From positions 62,001-126,000 of the forward strand of contig NZ_WBIS01000008.1 of the NCBI RefSeq assembly GCF_009749465.1: 64,000 bases of DNA, in the 5' to 3' direction. The translations under genes and the position numbers were made by a program. Under the pieces are notes generated by a model that was not told where the DNA came from, searched no databases, and saw only the letters and a list, made by a program, of their open reading frames with translations. Below, piece by piece: positions 36,079 through 46,639 of this stretch. This DNA comes from Agromyces terreus. Its GTDB lineage: Bacteria; Actinomycetota; Actinomycetes; Actinomycetales; Microbacteriaceae. Position 1 is the stretch's first letter, and every line of letters starts with the position of its first letter.

Positions 36079-39000
36079 TCAGTACGCCCCCAAATCCCGC
36101 CACGGGCCGTTCGAGTCGCCGGGCGCCTGGTTGCGGCTCCACCACTTGGCGGTCCAGGTATGGCCCTCATACGCGACGGTTTCACCACCGGTGTAGACCC
36201 AGGTCGCCGTCCACTCGCGCACGCCGTCACCCGCTGCGGGCACGAGGTCGCCGCGCTCCATCCACGAGCCGGTACGGCTGCTGCCGGGCTTCTCGTTCTT
36301 CGTCCACCACTGCGCGACGTAGGCGGCACCGTCGTATGAGACCTCATCTCCTCGGTCGTAGACCGTGGTTGCGGCCCAGGCCGGCGGCATGGGCTCGACG
36401 AGCGTGAACGACACGCTGGTCTCGTTGCCCGCGACGTCGGCGACGACGAGTTCGTTGGCACCGAGTTCGGCGCCGTACGCACCGGGCTTGACGCCGTCGA
36501 GGTCGATCGCCGTGGCGTCGGCGAGGTCGGTCGCGACCCCGTTGACGCTCACCCGGTCGACCTTGAACTCGTCGGCGAGCGCGAACGAGACGACCTCGTA
36601 TCCGCCTGCGGCCGTGCCGACGGTGCCGGCGCCGGACTTCACGCTGGCCGTCGGCCCGGTGACGTCGAGCACGAACGAGAGCGTGGTGACGTTGCCGGCG
36701 ACGTCGTACACCTTCAGCTCGTTGCTGCCGGCCTTGCCGCCGAACGCGCCGGGCTTCACGCCGTTGAGGTCCGACCAGGTGTTGTCGGTCAGGTCCTTGG
36801 CGACGCCGTTGAGTTCCAGCCGATCGATCCATCCCTCGTCGAAGAGCTTGAACGAGACGGTGCGGTACACGCCATCGCGTCCCTTCGTGTCGGGCTTGAC
36901 GGTCACGGTCGGTGCGGTCGTGTCGCCCGAGGCCTCGATTCGGTACGTCTCCCCGGCTTCGCCCTCGAACCGGATGGTGCGGCCGTCCTGGTCGCCGTCG
37001 TAGTTCGCGACCTTCTGCACACGGATGCGGGTGCCGTCGGAGTCGGTCACCTTCATGCGGGTGAGGTCGACGCCCTTGACGGTGAGCGTCTGCGCGACAT
37101 CCGGCGTCAGCACGGCTTGGGCGAGGGTGCCGCCCGACCAGGCGAGGTCGACGCCGACGTCGCCGCGCGCCCGGAGGCCGGTGACCGACCCGTCGCTCCA
37201 GACCTCGGGCAAGGCCGGAAGCAGTTCGATCGCGTCGCCCTGCGACTGCAGGAGCATCTCGGTCGCGCCTGCGGTTCCGCCGAAGTTGCCGTCGATCTGG
37301 AACGGCGGGTGGGCGTCCCACAGGTTGTCGTACGTGCCCTGCTTGAGCAGGGTGCTGTACAGCACGTGGGCGCGGTCCCCGTCGCGCACGCGGGCCCAGA
37401 AGTTGAGCTTCCACGCCATCGACCAGCCGGTCGAGGAGTCGCCGCGCGTGTTCAGGGTGACCTTCATCGCGTCGACGAGGGCGTCCTCCTCGGCGCTGCG
37501 TCCGGCGACGACCTGGTCGCCCGGGTGCAGCGCGTAGAGGTGGTTGGTGTGGCGGTGGCTGCCGTCGCCCGTGAAGTCGATGGCGATGGGGTTCTGCCAT
37601 TCCTGCAGTTGACCGCCCTGGTAGGTGCGTCCACCCTGCGTGTACGTTCCCTTCGGCGCGATCTGCAGGCCGAGTATGCCGGCGTTCGCCGTCTCGATCT
37701 CGTCGAGGTATGCGTCTTCGGCGTCGCGGCCTTCCAACCCGCTCGCTTCGTCGGACTCGTCGAGCCGGTCGCCCAGCACGTCGTGCGCCTCGGCGACGTC
37801 CTCGAAGAGTCCGCTCACGACCGACTGCGGTTCGGTTGCGCCCGCCGAGTACGGTCCGTGTTCGGGCGAGTACGACGGGCTCACGACGAGCTTGCCGGAT
37901 GTCGGGTCGAGCACGAGCGAGTCGACCCAGAACAGCGCCGCGTCGCGCAGCAGGTCATAGTGCTCCTCGAGGAAGTCGAGGTCCTGCGTGTACCGATAGT
38001 GCTCCCAGATGTGCTGCGCGAGCCAGGCGCCGTCCTCGGGGCTGAAGAACGCGCCGGAGACCGCCGGGGCGGTGTTGCCCCACGTGTTGTTCTCATGCCA
38101 GGTCGTCCACCCGCGCGTCCCCTCGCCGAAGACGCGCTCGACGCCTTCGGTGCCGCGGGGCACCAGGCTGTCGATGTAGCTGATGAGCGGCTCGGTGAGC
38201 TCCGAGAGGTTCGTCTGCTCGGCCAGCCAGTAGTTCATCTGCAGGTTGATGTTGGCGTGGTAGTCGCTCGCCCATGGCGGGTTGGTGCCGTAGGCCCAGA
38301 TGCCTTGGAGGTTCGCCGGGAGCGACCCTTCGCGCGACGACGCGATGAGCAGGTAGCGGCCGAACTGGTAGTAGAGCGTCTCGAGGTACAGGTTCTCGTC
38401 GGCCGTGTTGGTGCCGTCCCGATAGCCCTTCAGCAGTTCGGGTGTCGTCTTCGACGTTGCGGATGCCACGTCGCCGAGGTTGAGCTGCACGCGGTCGTAG
38501 AGCTCGCTGTAGTCGGCGAGGTGCGTCTCGTAGAGTTCGTCGAAGCCCTTGGCGGATGCCGCGTCGATGCGCTCCTCGACCTCGGGGAGCGGGTCTTCGC
38601 CGTCGAAGTAGTTGTTCAGCGGGTCTTCGCCGGGGTGCGGCTCGTCGGCGGTGATGTCCTCCTGGTAGTTCGTGTTGGTGGCGGTGAGCAGCACGACGGA
38701 GTCGGCGTTCTCGACGCGGATCGCGTTGCCCGACTTCACGATCTTGGCGTTCTCCCCCTGCGGGATGACCTTGAGCTGCTGCGCGTAGTGCAGCGCGTCG
38801 TTGAACAGGTTGACATCGTCGGCACCCGCGGTGTGGCCGCCGACCCAGCCGGTGGCGGTGATGGTGTCGCCGTCGACGGTGAGCTTCTGAGGGTCGATGG
38901 GCTTGATCGAGAACGCCTGCGTGATCGCGCCGGGCTCGTCGGCGGTGAGGCGGACGGCCATCACCTGGTCGGGGTTCGACACGAAGTACTCGCGTTCGAA

Positions 39001-40584
39001 GCCGATGCCGTCGCGCGTGTACGAGACCGAGGCCCTGCCGCCGTCGAGGTCGAGCTCGCGGCGGTAGTCGCTGACCGGGTCTTCCTCGGGCGTCGTCACT
39101 GGCAGCACGTCGATCTCCGACATCTGCGGGTTCTGACTGGCCTGCGCGAGCGCGGTGACCGTCATGCGGAATGCGCTGAACGTGCCGGGCACGTCGGCGT
39201 CGAACTGCTTGTAGGCCTTGCGCGCGGAGCCGAAAGCGGCATCCGTCACGGTGTCGATCAGCGACCACTCGCCAGAGTCCGACTTGCCGTACAGCTTCCA
39301 GGCCTTGAAGTCGCGGCCGGGGACGTCGTTGCCCGTGGCGAGGCGATAGGTCGTCACCGCGACGGGGGCGGAGTACGACCAGTCGACCTGGTACGGGTTG
39401 GCCTCGGTGATCGGGCCGGCTGCGTGCGCGTACATCTTCGAACCGGTGTCGCCGTCGAACAGCGACGGCGAGCGCTCGGCCGCGTTATCGGGGTGCTCCT
39501 TGTTGGCCGTCGACGAGACGAACTTCGGTGCGCTGCTCGCCGGGATCGTCACCTCGAGCTCGGACATCTGGGGGTCGCCGCCGCTCGCGGTCGCCGTCAC
39601 CGACATCCGGAACTGGTCGTACGAGCCCGGCACGTCGAACGTGAACGACTTGTACGTCAGGCGGGCGGCGCCGAACGCGGCATCCGCCACGGTGTCGACG
39701 ACGGCCCATGCGCCGTCGCCCTTGCGCGCCTCGAGCACCCAGGTCTTGAAGTCGCGGCCGGGGCTGTCATTGCCCGTCGCGAGCCGATACGCCGAGGCGT
39801 CGAACGCCTTCGAGTACGACCACTCGACCACGTAGGGATTCGTCGCGGTCGGCGCCCCGAACTTGTCGGCGTACATCTTGGTCTGCGTCGTGCCGTCGAA
39901 GAGCGACCGCGTGGTTTCGCCGGCGTTGTTCGGGTTCGTGTAGTTCGCCGAGTACTCAGCGAGCTCGACGACGTCGCCCGAGTTCATGATGATCGAACTG
40001 AGCTGTCGGTAACTTCCGAAGTTCGCCTTGCTGCCGACGAGTTGGTTCACGACGCCTGTGATCTCGTTCATCTTCGCCGAGCTCGGCGTCGTCGCGGGCG
40101 TGATGTTGCCGTTCGCATCGACCGTCGCGGGCGAGGTCTCGTCCCAGGCCGCCTGGATGAGGTCTTGGGCCTTCTTGATGTTGGCGGCGTTCTCCTCCGA
40201 CGTCTTCGAGCTGAAGCCGCCGTCGTACGCCGGGTTCTGCCCCGGGCCGCCGGTCCAGTAGGTGTGGTCGTTGATGACGATCTCGTCGCTGTCGACGCCG
40301 CCGAGGATACTGGCGCCCAGGTAGCCGTTGCCGAGGGGGATGCTCTCCTTCTCCCACGCGCCCGCCTTGTCGTTCGCCGGGCCCGCGGGTGCGGAGTACC
40401 ACGCTTTGAGGGCCGGTTGTTCGCCGAACCCATCGGCTTCGGCGGCTGCCGCCGACGTTCCGCCCAGGGTGACGACGGCTCCCGAGCCGAGTGCGAGGGC
40501 GAGGGCGCTCGCGACCCAACTCCTCGCTCGTCGCCGCCGCCGTCGGGCGGTCGCGCCATTGATGTCGTGGTCGGCCGTGTACAC
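36079..40584 (-). CDS. Secreted multi-domain GH95 enzyme (alpha-L-fucosidase type)
   Basis: 1501 residues. Order: signal peptide ([17 protein letters not shown]); GH95 N-domain (about 50-215); two tandem discoidin-like beta domains (about 220-341 and 355-491) inserted in it; N-domain resumes at [12 protein letters not shown]; helical barrel with NIN (about 778), SPEHG (about 904), [14 protein letters not shown] and [10 protein letters not shown] (about 1100), matching the Asn/Asn, Glu and Asp catalytic residues of Bifidobacterium AfcA; two Ig-like repeats sharing DLNGVKPGA; two CBM5/12-type modules ([40 protein letters not shown]). It should release fucose or galactose from polysaccharide outside the cell. 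GTG start with AAGGAG 6 nt upstream; the frame stays open far upstream but without domain content. Confidence 0.9.
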   Translation of the reverse strand: MYTADHDINGATARRRRRRARSWVASALALALGSGAVVTLGGTSAAAAEADGFGEQPALKAWYSAPAGPANDKAGAWEKESIPLGNGYLGASILGGVDSDEIVINDHTYWTGGPGQNPAYDGGFSSKTSEENAANIKKAQDLIQAAWDETSPATVDANGNITPATTPSSAKMNEITGVVNQLVGSKANFGSYRQLSSIIMNSGDVVELAEYSANYTNPNNAGETTRSLFDGTTQTKMYADKFGAPTATNPYVVEWSYSKAFDASAYRLATGNDSPGRDFKTWVLEARKGDGAWAVVDTVADAAFGAARLTYKSFTFDVPGSYDQFRMSVTATASGGDPQMSELEVTIPASSAPKFVSSTANKEHPDNAAERSPSLFDGDTGSKMYAHAAGPITEANPYQVDWSYSAPVAVTTYRLATGNDVPGRDFKAWKLYGKSDSGEWSLIDTVTDAAFGSARKAYKQFDADVPGTFSAFRMTVTALAQASQNPQMSEIDVLPVTTPEEDPVSDYRRELDLDGGRASVSYTRDGIGFEREYFVSNPDQVMAVRLTADEPGAITQAFSIKPIDPQKLTVDGDTITATGWVGGHTAGADDVNLFNDALHYAQQLKVIPQGENAKIVKSGNAIRVENADSVVLLTATNTNYQEDITADEPHPGEDPLNNYFDGEDPLPEVEERIDAASAKGFDELYETHLADYSELYDRVQLNLGDVASATSKTTPELLKGYRDGTNTADENLYLETLYYQFGRYLLIASSREGSLPANLQGIWAYGTNPPWASDYHANINLQMNYWLAEQTNLSELTEPLISYIDSLVPRGTEGVERVFGEGTRGWTTWHENNTWGNTAPAVSGAFFSPEDGAWLAQHIWEHYRYTQDLDFLEEHYDLLRDAALFWVDSLVLDPTSGKLVVSPSYSPEHGPYSAGATEPQSVVSGLFEDVAEAHDVLGDRLDESDEASGLEGRDAEDAYLDEIETANAGILGLQIAPKGTYTQGGRTYQGGQLQEWQNPIAIDFTGDGSHRHTNHLYALHPGDQVVAGRSAEEDALVDAMKVTLNTRGDSSTGWSMAWKLNFWARVRDGDRAHVLYSTLLKQGTYDNLWDAHPPFQIDGNFGGTAGATEMLLQSQGDAIELLPALPEVWSDGSVTGLRARGDVGVDLAWSGGTLAQAVLTPDVAQTLTVKGVDLTRMKVTDSDGTRIRVQKVANYDGDQDGRTIRFEGEAGETYRIEASGDTTAPTVTVKPDTKGRDGVYRTVSFKLFDEGWIDRLELNGVAKDLTDNTWSDLNGVKPGAFGGKAGSNELKVYDVAGNVTTLSFVLDVTGPTASVKSGAGTVGTAAGGYEVVSFALADEFKVDRVSVNGVATDLADATAIDLDGVKPGAYGAELGANELVVADVAGNETSVSFTLVEPMPPAWAATTVYDRGDEVSYDGAAYVAQWWTKNEKPGSSRTGSWMERGDLVPAAGDGVREWTATWVYTGGETVAYEGHTWTAKWWSRNQAPGDSNGPWRDLGAY

Positions 40585-41041
40585 AGAGCTCTCCTTCGAT
40601 CGGGCGCGTCCGAGCCGCGCCGGTACTGCGTTGCCTGATCGGGTGCGGATGGCCATCGGGCACGTCGAGTCGACGTGCAGCGCGTGAAGTGGCACCCGGA
40701 CGCTGCGCGAGGCCGATGGGGTGTTCGCCGAGACCCGCGACGGAATCGCCGCGGGGCTTCGGTCTAGTCGTGCAGGTCTACGGACTGCAGGTCTACGGAC
40801 ATCGGTTCGGCGAGCGAAGGCGTCGGACGCGGACCGCGGTGTCGTTGCTGGTGCACGGTGGTTCCTCTCGTCGTTGAGATCAACGCTCACGAGCGTAGCA
40901 GTCATCGGATGTTTAATCACTACTTCGTCGAGTTGCTCCTGATTTTGTTGCACTAATGAGGTATCGATCAGACCTTTGCGCAACCCTCTCACTTCGGAGA
41001 TGGCCGCACCGTAGTCTGAGCCCACGAAAACAGGAGGGCCG
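40585..41041. other. Divergent regulatory region between GH95 and DUF308-DUF389 genes
   Basis: 457 nt without a gene. It contains a perfect 15-bp tandem duplication (TGCAGGTCTACGGAC, 40771-40800) and two adjoining palindromes, GTTGAGATCAAC (40873-40884, 5-bp arms) and ACGCTCACGAGCGT (40883-40896, 6-bp arms). An AT-rich patch follows at 40905-40965, which probably holds the GH95 promoter. For the plus strand, TAGTCT (41012-41017) is a likely -10. Confidence 0.6.
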
Positions 41042-42703
41042 ATGACGTCGACCGACGACGAAGCGCTGGCGATCGAACCGCGTACGAACGAACGCATGCG
41101 CGACCGGTTCCGCTCGGCGACCGCGATGCTGTCGACCGCGGTGGCCCTGCGCGGGCTCGCCGCCATCGTCGCCGGAACGGCCGTGCTGCTCCTGCCCGAC
41201 GCCACCACCACGCTGGTGACGGTCATCGTCGTCGTGCTCTTCGCGATCGGCGGCGTCGCCGACCTCGTCTTCGCGGTCAGCGGGCACCGGTGGCTGCGGC
41301 GGCCCATCAACCGGTGGCTCGCCGCCCTGCGCGGGCTCGCGGCACTCCTCGCCACCGCGGTGCTCGGCCTGATCGCGTTCGCCGGATCCGGCGAGATCAC
41401 GCTCGTGATCGTCGTCGCGGTGCTGGGCGTGTACATCGGCATCCGCGGCGTGGTCGCCGTCATCGCGGCGCTGCTGCGTCGACGCGACCGCGACCCGCTC
41501 CCCCGCCTCGCCGCCGGGTCGATCGCGATTGTGGCGGGCGTGCTCGCGTTCGTGGTGCCGGCCTCGCTCGCCGCGACCGTGATCATCGCCGGCGCGACCG
41601 TGTCCCTCCTCGTCGGCCTCGTGCTCATCGCCTGGAGCGTGCGGCGAGCCGGCCAGGAGACCGGGCTCGACCCCTCGACGGCCACGATCACCGAGGTGGT
41701 CTGGGACTGGATCGAGGGATCCGACCTCGGCCGGGCGACGCGCGCCGAACAGGCATCCGGTCTCTACTTCGAGAACCCGAGCCGCGCGACGAAGCTCGGC
41801 ACCTGGTGGGTGATGCTGCTGCTCTCGGTCGCTATCGCGACGTTCGCGGTGCTCGCCGACTCCACGGCCGTGGTCATCGGCGCCATGCTCGTCGCGCCGC
41901 TCATGACCCCGATCCTCGGCCTCTCGGGCGCGCTCGTGAACGGGTGGGGCCGACGCGCCGTCGAGTCGTCGCTGCTCGTGCTCGCCGGCGCGGTGGTCGC
42001 CGTCGCGCTCGCCTACGGCATCGCCGCCTGGGCTCCGGTCGCGATCTCGTTCGACACGAACACGCAGATCATCTCCCGGGTGTCGCCGAACACCATCGAC
42101 ATGCTCATCGCCCTCGCGGCCGGCGCCGCGGGCGCGTTCGCGACGGTGAACACCCGCGTGGCGAGCGGCATCGCCGGCGTCGCGATCGCCGTCGCGCTGG
42201 TGCCGCCGCTGGCCGTGGTCGGCGTGAGCCTCAACGGCGGACGCTTCGACGACGCGGGCGGGGCGTCGCTGCTGTTCCTCACGAACTTCGTCGCGATCGT
42301 GCTCGCCGCCGCCGCGGTCTTCGTGCTGACCGGCTTCGCCCGTCCGTTCGCCCTGCGCAAGCGCCCGCGGCAGATCCTGCAGACCGTCGCCCCCTTCGTC
42401 GCACTCGCCGGCATCGTGATGGTGCCGCTCATGCTGACCTCCGAGGGCCTGCTCCAGTCCGACACGCGCCTGCGCGACGCACAGGAGACCGCCGTGACCT
42501 GGCTCGGCGACGACAGCGACTTCATCGTCACCGACGTCCGGATCGACGGCGACCAGGTGCAGGTCACGATCAGCGGCGGCGGCGATCCGCCGTCGGCGAG
42601 TTCGCTGCGCGACGCCCTCCAGGCCGACTTCGACGAGCCCGTCGGCCTGCGGCTCGCGGTCGTCCCGGTCGACGTCACCGTGATCCCCGCCCCCGTCGGC
42701 TGA
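41042..42703 (+). CDS. DUF308 (HdeD-like) plus DUF389 membrane protein
   Basis: 553 residues, largely membrane-embedded. Residues 25-195 hold six helices in HdeD/DUF308 style ([39 protein letters not shown]). Residues 245-420 are DUF389 ([60 protein letters not shown]). A soluble C-terminal domain of about 100 residues follows. DUF389 proteins are uncharacterised transport-like proteins; HdeD relates to acid resistance. GGAGGG precedes the ATG. Confidence 0.85.
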   Translation: MTSTDDEALAIEPRTNERMRDRFRSATAMLSTAVALRGLAAIVAGTAVLLLPDATTTLVTVIVVVLFAIGGVADLVFAVSGHRWLRRPINRWLAALRGLAALLATAVLGLIAFAGSGEITLVIVVAVLGVYIGIRGVVAVIAALLRRRDRDPLPRLAAGSIAIVAGVLAFVVPASLAATVIIAGATVSLLVGLVLIAWSVRRAGQETGLDPSTATITEVVWDWIEGSDLGRATRAEQASGLYFENPSRATKLGTWWVMLLLSVAIATFAVLADSTAVVIGAMLVAPLMTPILGLSGALVNGWGRRAVESSLLVLAGAVVAVALAYGIAAWAPVAISFDTNTQIISRVSPNTIDMLIALAAGAAGAFATVNTRVASGIAGVAIAVALVPPLAVVGVSLNGGRFDDAGGASLLFLTNFVAIVLAAAAVFVLTGFARPFALRKRPRQILQTVAPFVALAGIVMVPLMLTSEGLLQSDTRLRDAQETAVTWLGDDSDFIVTDVRIDGDQVQVTISGGGDPPSASSLRDALQADFDEPVGLRLAVVPVDVTVIPAPVG

Positions 42704-42731
42704 ACCTGCGCACGCTGCGCCGAGGGTCGTC

Positions 42732-42756
42732 GATCGGCGGGCGCCGACCGCCGATC
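42732..42756 (+). terminator. Hairpin after the DUF389 gene
   Basis: GATCGGCGG/CCGCCGATC, perfect 9 bp with a 7-nt loop, 28 nt after the stop; no U-tract. Confidence 0.45.
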
Positions 42757-42812
42757 CGGCGGCCGCCGACCTGACCCCCGGCAGGGGCCTTGTCGCCCGC
42801 CCGTGCACGCGC

Positions 42813-42818
42813 GAGAAT
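42813..42818 (+). promoter_or_regulatory. Weak leaderless -10 box of nhaA (GAGAAT)
   Basis: GAGAAT with 6 nt to the ATG. It keeps the A2 and T6 of the -10 consensus and the usual spacing. Confidence 0.35.
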
Positions 42819-42824
42819 TCGGCG

Positions 42825-44705
42825 ATGACGAACCTCACGATCATCGGGCGCTCGCCGGACCCCGAGCAGGTGCAGGCGCGCAGTCGCACCCGACGGTCGA
42901 TCGCGGCGCGCATCCGCAACGTGGGGCAGAACCGCATCGGCGCGCTCCTGCTGCTCGTCGCCACGGCCGCGGCGATCGTCTGGGCGAACGTGTCGACGGG
43001 TTCGTACGAGAGCTTCTGGGAGACCCACCTGTCGATCGGCGTCGGAGACATCCAGCTCGACTTCACCCTGCACGCCCTCGTGAACGACGCGCTCATGGCG
43101 ATCTTCTTCTTCACCGTCGGGCTCGAGGTGCGCCGGGAGTTCGCGATCGGCGAGCTCACGAGCTGGTCGCGCGCGGTCGTGCCCGTGGTCGCGGCGATCG
43201 CGGGCCTGGCCGTTCCGGCCGCGCTGTTCCTGCTCATCGCCGGCGGATCGGGCGAGGCGCACGCCTGGGGCATCGTGATCTCGACCGACACCGCGTTCCT
43301 CGTGGGCGCCCTCGCGCTCATCGGCCCGCGCGTGCCGGGGCGCCTGAGGGTGTTCCTGCTCGCCCTCGCCGTCGTCGACGACATCGGCGCGCTCAGCATC
43401 ATCGCGCTGGTCTACACGTCGGACTTCACGCCCGCTCCGCTCATCATCGCCGCGCTCGGGCTCGTGGGCGTGTACTTCACCCGGTACCTGCGGGGCGGCC
43501 GCGGTCCGGTGTACGCGACGCTGTCGGTCATCGTGTGGATGTCGTTCCTCGCCTCGGGCGTGCACCCGACGCTCGCGGGCGTCGCCATCGCACTGCTCGT
43601 GCCCGTGTACCGCCCCAACCGCCGCGACGTCGAGCACGCCCTCGACCTCGCTCACACGTTCCGGCAATCACCGAACACCGAGTACGCCAGGGCTGCGGCG
43701 AACAGCCTGCGCGAGTCGATCTCGATCAACGAGCGCCTGCAGTCGGCCTACGCGCCGTACGTCGCCTACGTGATCCTGCCGCTCTTCGCCCTCGCGAACG
43801 CGGGGGTGCGCATCACGCCCGAGATCCTGGCGGGCGCGCTCGCGTCCTCGCTCACCTGGGGCATCGTGGCGGGGCTCGTGGCCGGAAAGCTCATCGGCGT
43901 CTTCGGTTCGACGGCGCTGCTGCGCGTCCTGCGCATCGGGGAGTTCGGTCCGGGCCTCACGCTCGACCGCATCGCGGGCGGGGCGGCGCTCTGCGGCATC
44001 GGCTTCACGATCTCCCTGTTCATCGTCGACCTCGCGATCACCGACGAGAACGCCCAGAACGAGGCGAGAGTGGGCGTGCTCGCGGCATCCGTCATCGCGT
44101 TCGTGCTCGCCACGGTGATCTTCAGGATCTCGGATGCCGCGCGCCCCGACCTCGACGCCGGTCAGACGCTCGCCCGGCCGATCGATCCGAAGCGCGACCA
44201 CGTGTTCGGCCCCGACGACGCCCCGTACACGATCGTCGAGTACGGGGACTTCCAGTGCGGATTCTGCCTCAAGGCGTCGGGATCGATCCAGGAGGTCAAG
44301 GCCGAGCTCGGCGACCGCCTGCGGTACGTCTGGCGGCACGCACCGCTCACGCAGTACCACCCGAACGCGCTCGCGGGCGCCGAAGCCGCGGAGGCCGCGT
44401 CGTTGCAGGGGAAGTTCTTCGAGTTCGAGCGCGGGCTCTTCGCCGATCAGGAGAACCAGCGCCCCTCCGACATCCTCCGCCTGGCGGGCGAGCTCGGCCT
44501 CGACGTCGAGCGGTTCGAGGCCGACCTCACGAACCCGAAGGTCACCGGTCGGGTGCGCGACGACATGCTCGACGCCGAGGTGATGGGCATCGCCGCGGTG
44601 CCGACGCTGTTCATCAACGGCCGCCGGCACAGCGGGCCGTACGACGCGCAATCGCTGATCCGTGCGCTCGCGGCGGACGACGGATCGGCCGCGCCCGTCG
44701 GCTGA
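42825..44705 (+). CDS. nhaA: Na+/H+ antiporter NhaA fused to a DsbA-like thioredoxin domain
   Basis: 626 residues; ordinary NhaA has about 390-440. Residues 1-445 are NhaA with some 12 helices: MAIFFFTVGLEVRREFAIGE, the ion-binding STDTAFLVGALALIG, and ALAVVDDIGALSIIALVYTS with the paired Asp of the transport site. Residues 465-620 are a DsbA/thioredoxin fold: YTIVEYGDFQCGFCLKASGS with a CGFC redox centre (about 478-481) and the cis-Pro loop GIAAVPTLFINGRRHSGPY. It exports Na+ for protons; the redox domain may sense or protect. The location of the appended domain depends on helix count and is unresolved. Confidence 0.92.
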   Translation: MTNLTIIGRSPDPEQVQARSRTRRSIAARIRNVGQNRIGALLLLVATAAAIVWANVSTGSYESFWETHLSIGVGDIQLDFTLHALVNDALMAIFFFTVGLEVRREFAIGELTSWSRAVVPVVAAIAGLAVPAALFLLIAGGSGEAHAWGIVISTDTAFLVGALALIGPRVPGRLRVFLLALAVVDDIGALSIIALVYTSDFTPAPLIIAALGLVGVYFTRYLRGGRGPVYATLSVIVWMSFLASGVHPTLAGVAIALLVPVYRPNRRDVEHALDLAHTFRQSPNTEYARAAANSLRESISINERLQSAYAPYVAYVILPLFALANAGVRITPEILAGALASSLTWGIVAGLVAGKLIGVFGSTALLRVLRIGEFGPGLTLDRIAGGAALCGIGFTISLFIVDLAITDENAQNEARVGVLAASVIAFVLATVIFRISDAARPDLDAGQTLARPIDPKRDHVFGPDDAPYTIVEYGDFQCGFCLKASGSIQEVKAELGDRLRYVWRHAPLTQYHPNALAGAEAAEAASLQGKFFEFERGLFADQENQRPSDILRLAGELGLDVERFEADLTNPKVTGRVRDDMLDAEVMGIAAVPTLFINGRRHSGPYDAQSLIRALAADDGSAAPVG

Positions 44706-44752
44706 CTCCGTCCGACCGCTGCCGAAGCCGACCGCGCCGGCGGCGCGCCGTG

Positions 44753-44758
44753 TAGGTT
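44753..44758 (+). promoter_or_regulatory. Possible -10 box of the DUF3467 gene (TAGGTT)
   Basis: TAGGTT about 67 nt before the ATG; the leader ends in a GAGGGGG ribosome binding site. Confidence 0.35.
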
Positions 44759-44825
44759 CGTTCGTGGCAGGGGCGGCCGCGGTCCGCAGGCGGCGCGTCC
44801 CGGCATCCGCAATCGAGGGGGCACC

Positions 44826-45158
44826 ATGACCGACGACCACCTTCCGCGCCGATTCCAGATCGAGCTGCCCGCCGACCGTGCGCAGGGGGTCTTCGCCGAC
44901 TTCGCGCGCGTCTGGCACACGCCGAACGTGTTCGTCATGGACTACGTCGCCCTCACCCAGCCGCCCTCGCAGGTCGAGGACGCCGACGGCACGAGGGCGG
45001 TCGCCGTGCCCGGGCAGATCGTGAGCCGCATCCGCATCCCTCCCGAGCAGGTGTTCGAGCTCGCGAAGGCGCTCACCCAGCAGCTCGAGGCCTGGGAGCA
45101 GGAGACCGGCCGCAAGCCGCCCGAGAAGCCGCTGTTCGGCGGGCACTCCACGCCGTAG
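44826..45158 (+). CDS. DUF3467 family protein
   Basis: 110 residues, small soluble protein. Seen: RRFQIELPADRAQGVFADFA, WHTPNVFVMDYV, and RIRIPPEQVFELAKALTQQL, the three strands/helix pattern of DUF3467. Function unknown in all organisms I know of. GAGGGGG precedes the ATG. Confidence 0.85.
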   Translation: MTDDHLPRRFQIELPADRAQGVFADFARVWHTPNVFVMDYVALTQPPSQVEDADGTRAVAVPGQIVSRIRIPPEQVFELAKALTQQLEAWEQETGRKPPEKPLFGGHSTP

Positions 45159-45208
45159 CGGGTCGACGGCAGGGCGAGCGGATGTCTCGCAACCCCCTTG
45201 TCCGGTGA

Positions 45209-46105
<897 letters not shown>

Positions 46106-46225
46106 GGGCGGCCGGCGGCACCGCGTCGTGACGTGCCGGCCGCGCAGGCGGCGTCGACGGTCGCGGGCCGCGGTAGGCGACGCCGCCGCCCGCGTCAAGG
46201 GGTTTGCCGTGCCGCCCACGCTTGC

Positions 46226-46231
46226 GAGCAT
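46226..46231 (+). promoter_or_regulatory. Weak leaderless promoter (TTGCCG...GAGCAT)
   Basis: GAGCAT with 6 nt to the ATG; TTGCCG lies 16 nt upstream as a plausible -35 (46204-46209). Confidence 0.4.
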
Positions 46232-46237
46232 CGTCGT

Positions 46238-46483
46238 ATGAGCGACCACGAGCACGACGCGACCACGCCCGACGCGACCACCGCACCGGTTCAGGAGGGC
46301 AGCCTCACCGATGCCGACGACGGCGAGCGGCTCGAGGGCGTCGTCGAGCAGGTTCGCGGCGACCTGCTGTCGGGGCACGTCGACGACCTGCAGCGCATGG
46401 TGCGCGAGCGGCTCGAGCAGGCCGGACTCGCGGCATCCCCCAACGACGTCGACGCGGTCGTGTCGGCGGTGCAGACGCCCTGA
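46238..46483 (+). CDS. Small acidic protein, 81 residues
   Basis: A His/Asp/Thr-rich disordered N-terminus (MSDHEHDATTPDATTAP) precedes a helical part (ERLEGVVEQVRGDLLSGHVD; LQRMVRERLEQAGLAASPND). No transmembrane helix, no known motif. Hypothetical. Confidence 0.65.
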   Translation: MSDHEHDATTPDATTAPVQEGSLTDADDGERLEGVVEQVRGDLLSGHVDDLQRMVRERLEQAGLAASPNDVDAVVSAVQTP

Positions 46484-46496
46484 TCCGAGTCACGGT

Positions 46497-46554
46497 TGCA
46501 GGAAACGAGGACCCATCCCCCTCTGACAGCGAGGATGCGTCCTCGTTTCCTGCA
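46497..46554. repeat. Long near-perfect inverted repeat, 22-bp arms
   Basis: TGCAGGAAACGAGGAC then CCATCC (46497-46518) matches the reverse complement of 46533-46554 at 21 of 22 positions; loop 14 nt. It lies in the gap between two convergent genes. It could be a bidirectional terminator, although no T-run follows, or a palindromic element. Confidence 0.85.
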
Positions 46555-46639
46555 TCTCGAACGCGAGCGGATGCCGCGAGCCGAGGTTGCGCGCACGTGA
46601 GCGCCCTGCGAGCGCGAGTGCAAACGCGAGCGCCGCAGC

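Noticed and set aside
40585-41691. Longer GH95 protein reaching back over the regulatory region and the DUF308 gene
   Set aside because: The extension is low-complexity and antisense to a real gene; the GTG with AAGGAG precedes a proper signal peptide.
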